Below, piece by piece: positions 5,683-5,749 of a DNA stretch of 5,749 nucleotides. This DNA is from Oscillospiraceae bacterium. Lineage in GTDB: Bacteria > Bacillota > Clostridia > Oscillospirales > Ruminococcaceae. The notes beneath the pieces are model-generated. The model saw nothing but the letters and a program-made list of their open reading frames with translations. It was not told where the DNA came from and did no database searches. Within the stretch, counting starts at the first letter, position 1. Each line of letters begins with the position of its first letter. Position numbers and translations under genes: made by a program. The DNA is taken from assembly GCA_016296165.1 (NCBI GenBank), contig JAEDJV010000151.1, positions 1 to 5,749 of the forward strand, given 5' to 3'.

Positions 5683-5749
5683 GTTTTCAAATTCTTCGGC
5701 TTTCCTGTCAGAAAAGAACAGTGAACAGTCATCTATAAGTTATAACATT

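Noticed and set aside
1..5749. CRISPR array, tRNA or rRNA gene, or complete insertion sequence
   Set aside because: No regularly spaced repeats, cloverleaf-like segments, rRNA-like sequence, or terminal repeats flanking a transposase were found.

Overview
This AT-rich window looks like chromosomal DNA from a low-GC anaerobic Firmicute, most likely a Ruminococcus or other Oscillospiraceae/Lachnospiraceae-type gut bacterium. The reasons are a type I dockerin domain, a BioY-type biotin transporter with a BirA-like operator, strong Shine-Dalgarno sites, near-consensus sigma-A promoters and intrinsic terminators throughout. The species cannot be fixed from the sequence alone.

Layout, left to right. 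(1) Positions 1-203, plus strand: the 3' end of a gene entering from the left. It resembles the helical tail of PD-(D/E)XK (Rpn-type) nuclease/transposase proteins and is followed by an 11-bp terminator hairpin. (2) 278-1528, minus strand: a 416-residue acidic, helical protein I do not recognise, with its own promoter and a good RBS. (3) 1702-3657, minus strand: a 651-residue multidomain protein I do not recognise. It has an N-terminal mixed domain, a lysine-rich linker, a central helical region, a coiled coil, and a C-terminal beta-rich domain. A terminator and a separate promoter lie between (3) and (2), so they are same-strand neighbours but probably separate transcription units. (4) 3894-4685, plus strand: a complete TIM-barrel amidohydrolase, transcribed divergently from (3) from a perfect-hexamer promoter, with a hairpin in its leader. 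(5) 4770-5330, minus strand: bioY, convergent with (4) and sharing a 19-bp bidirectional terminator stem. Its consensus promoter is overlapped by a 39-bp dyad with the geometry of a BirA operator. (6) 5476-5682, minus strand: a dockerin-only reading frame with no secretion signal and no good RBS, closed upstream by stops in all three frames. It may be the broken end of a larger cellulosomal-type gene, and it ends in a strong terminator that abuts the bioY operator.

How the parts work together: nearly every gene has its own promoter and terminator, so this is a set of single-gene units and not one operon. The regulatory logic is clearest for bioY, where biotin-loaded BirA should block the -35 element when biotin is plentiful. 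The amidohydrolase has no visible functional tie to its neighbours. The two unrecognised minus-strand genes are the least explained content and the best place to look for new biology, but nothing in the window shows what they do.
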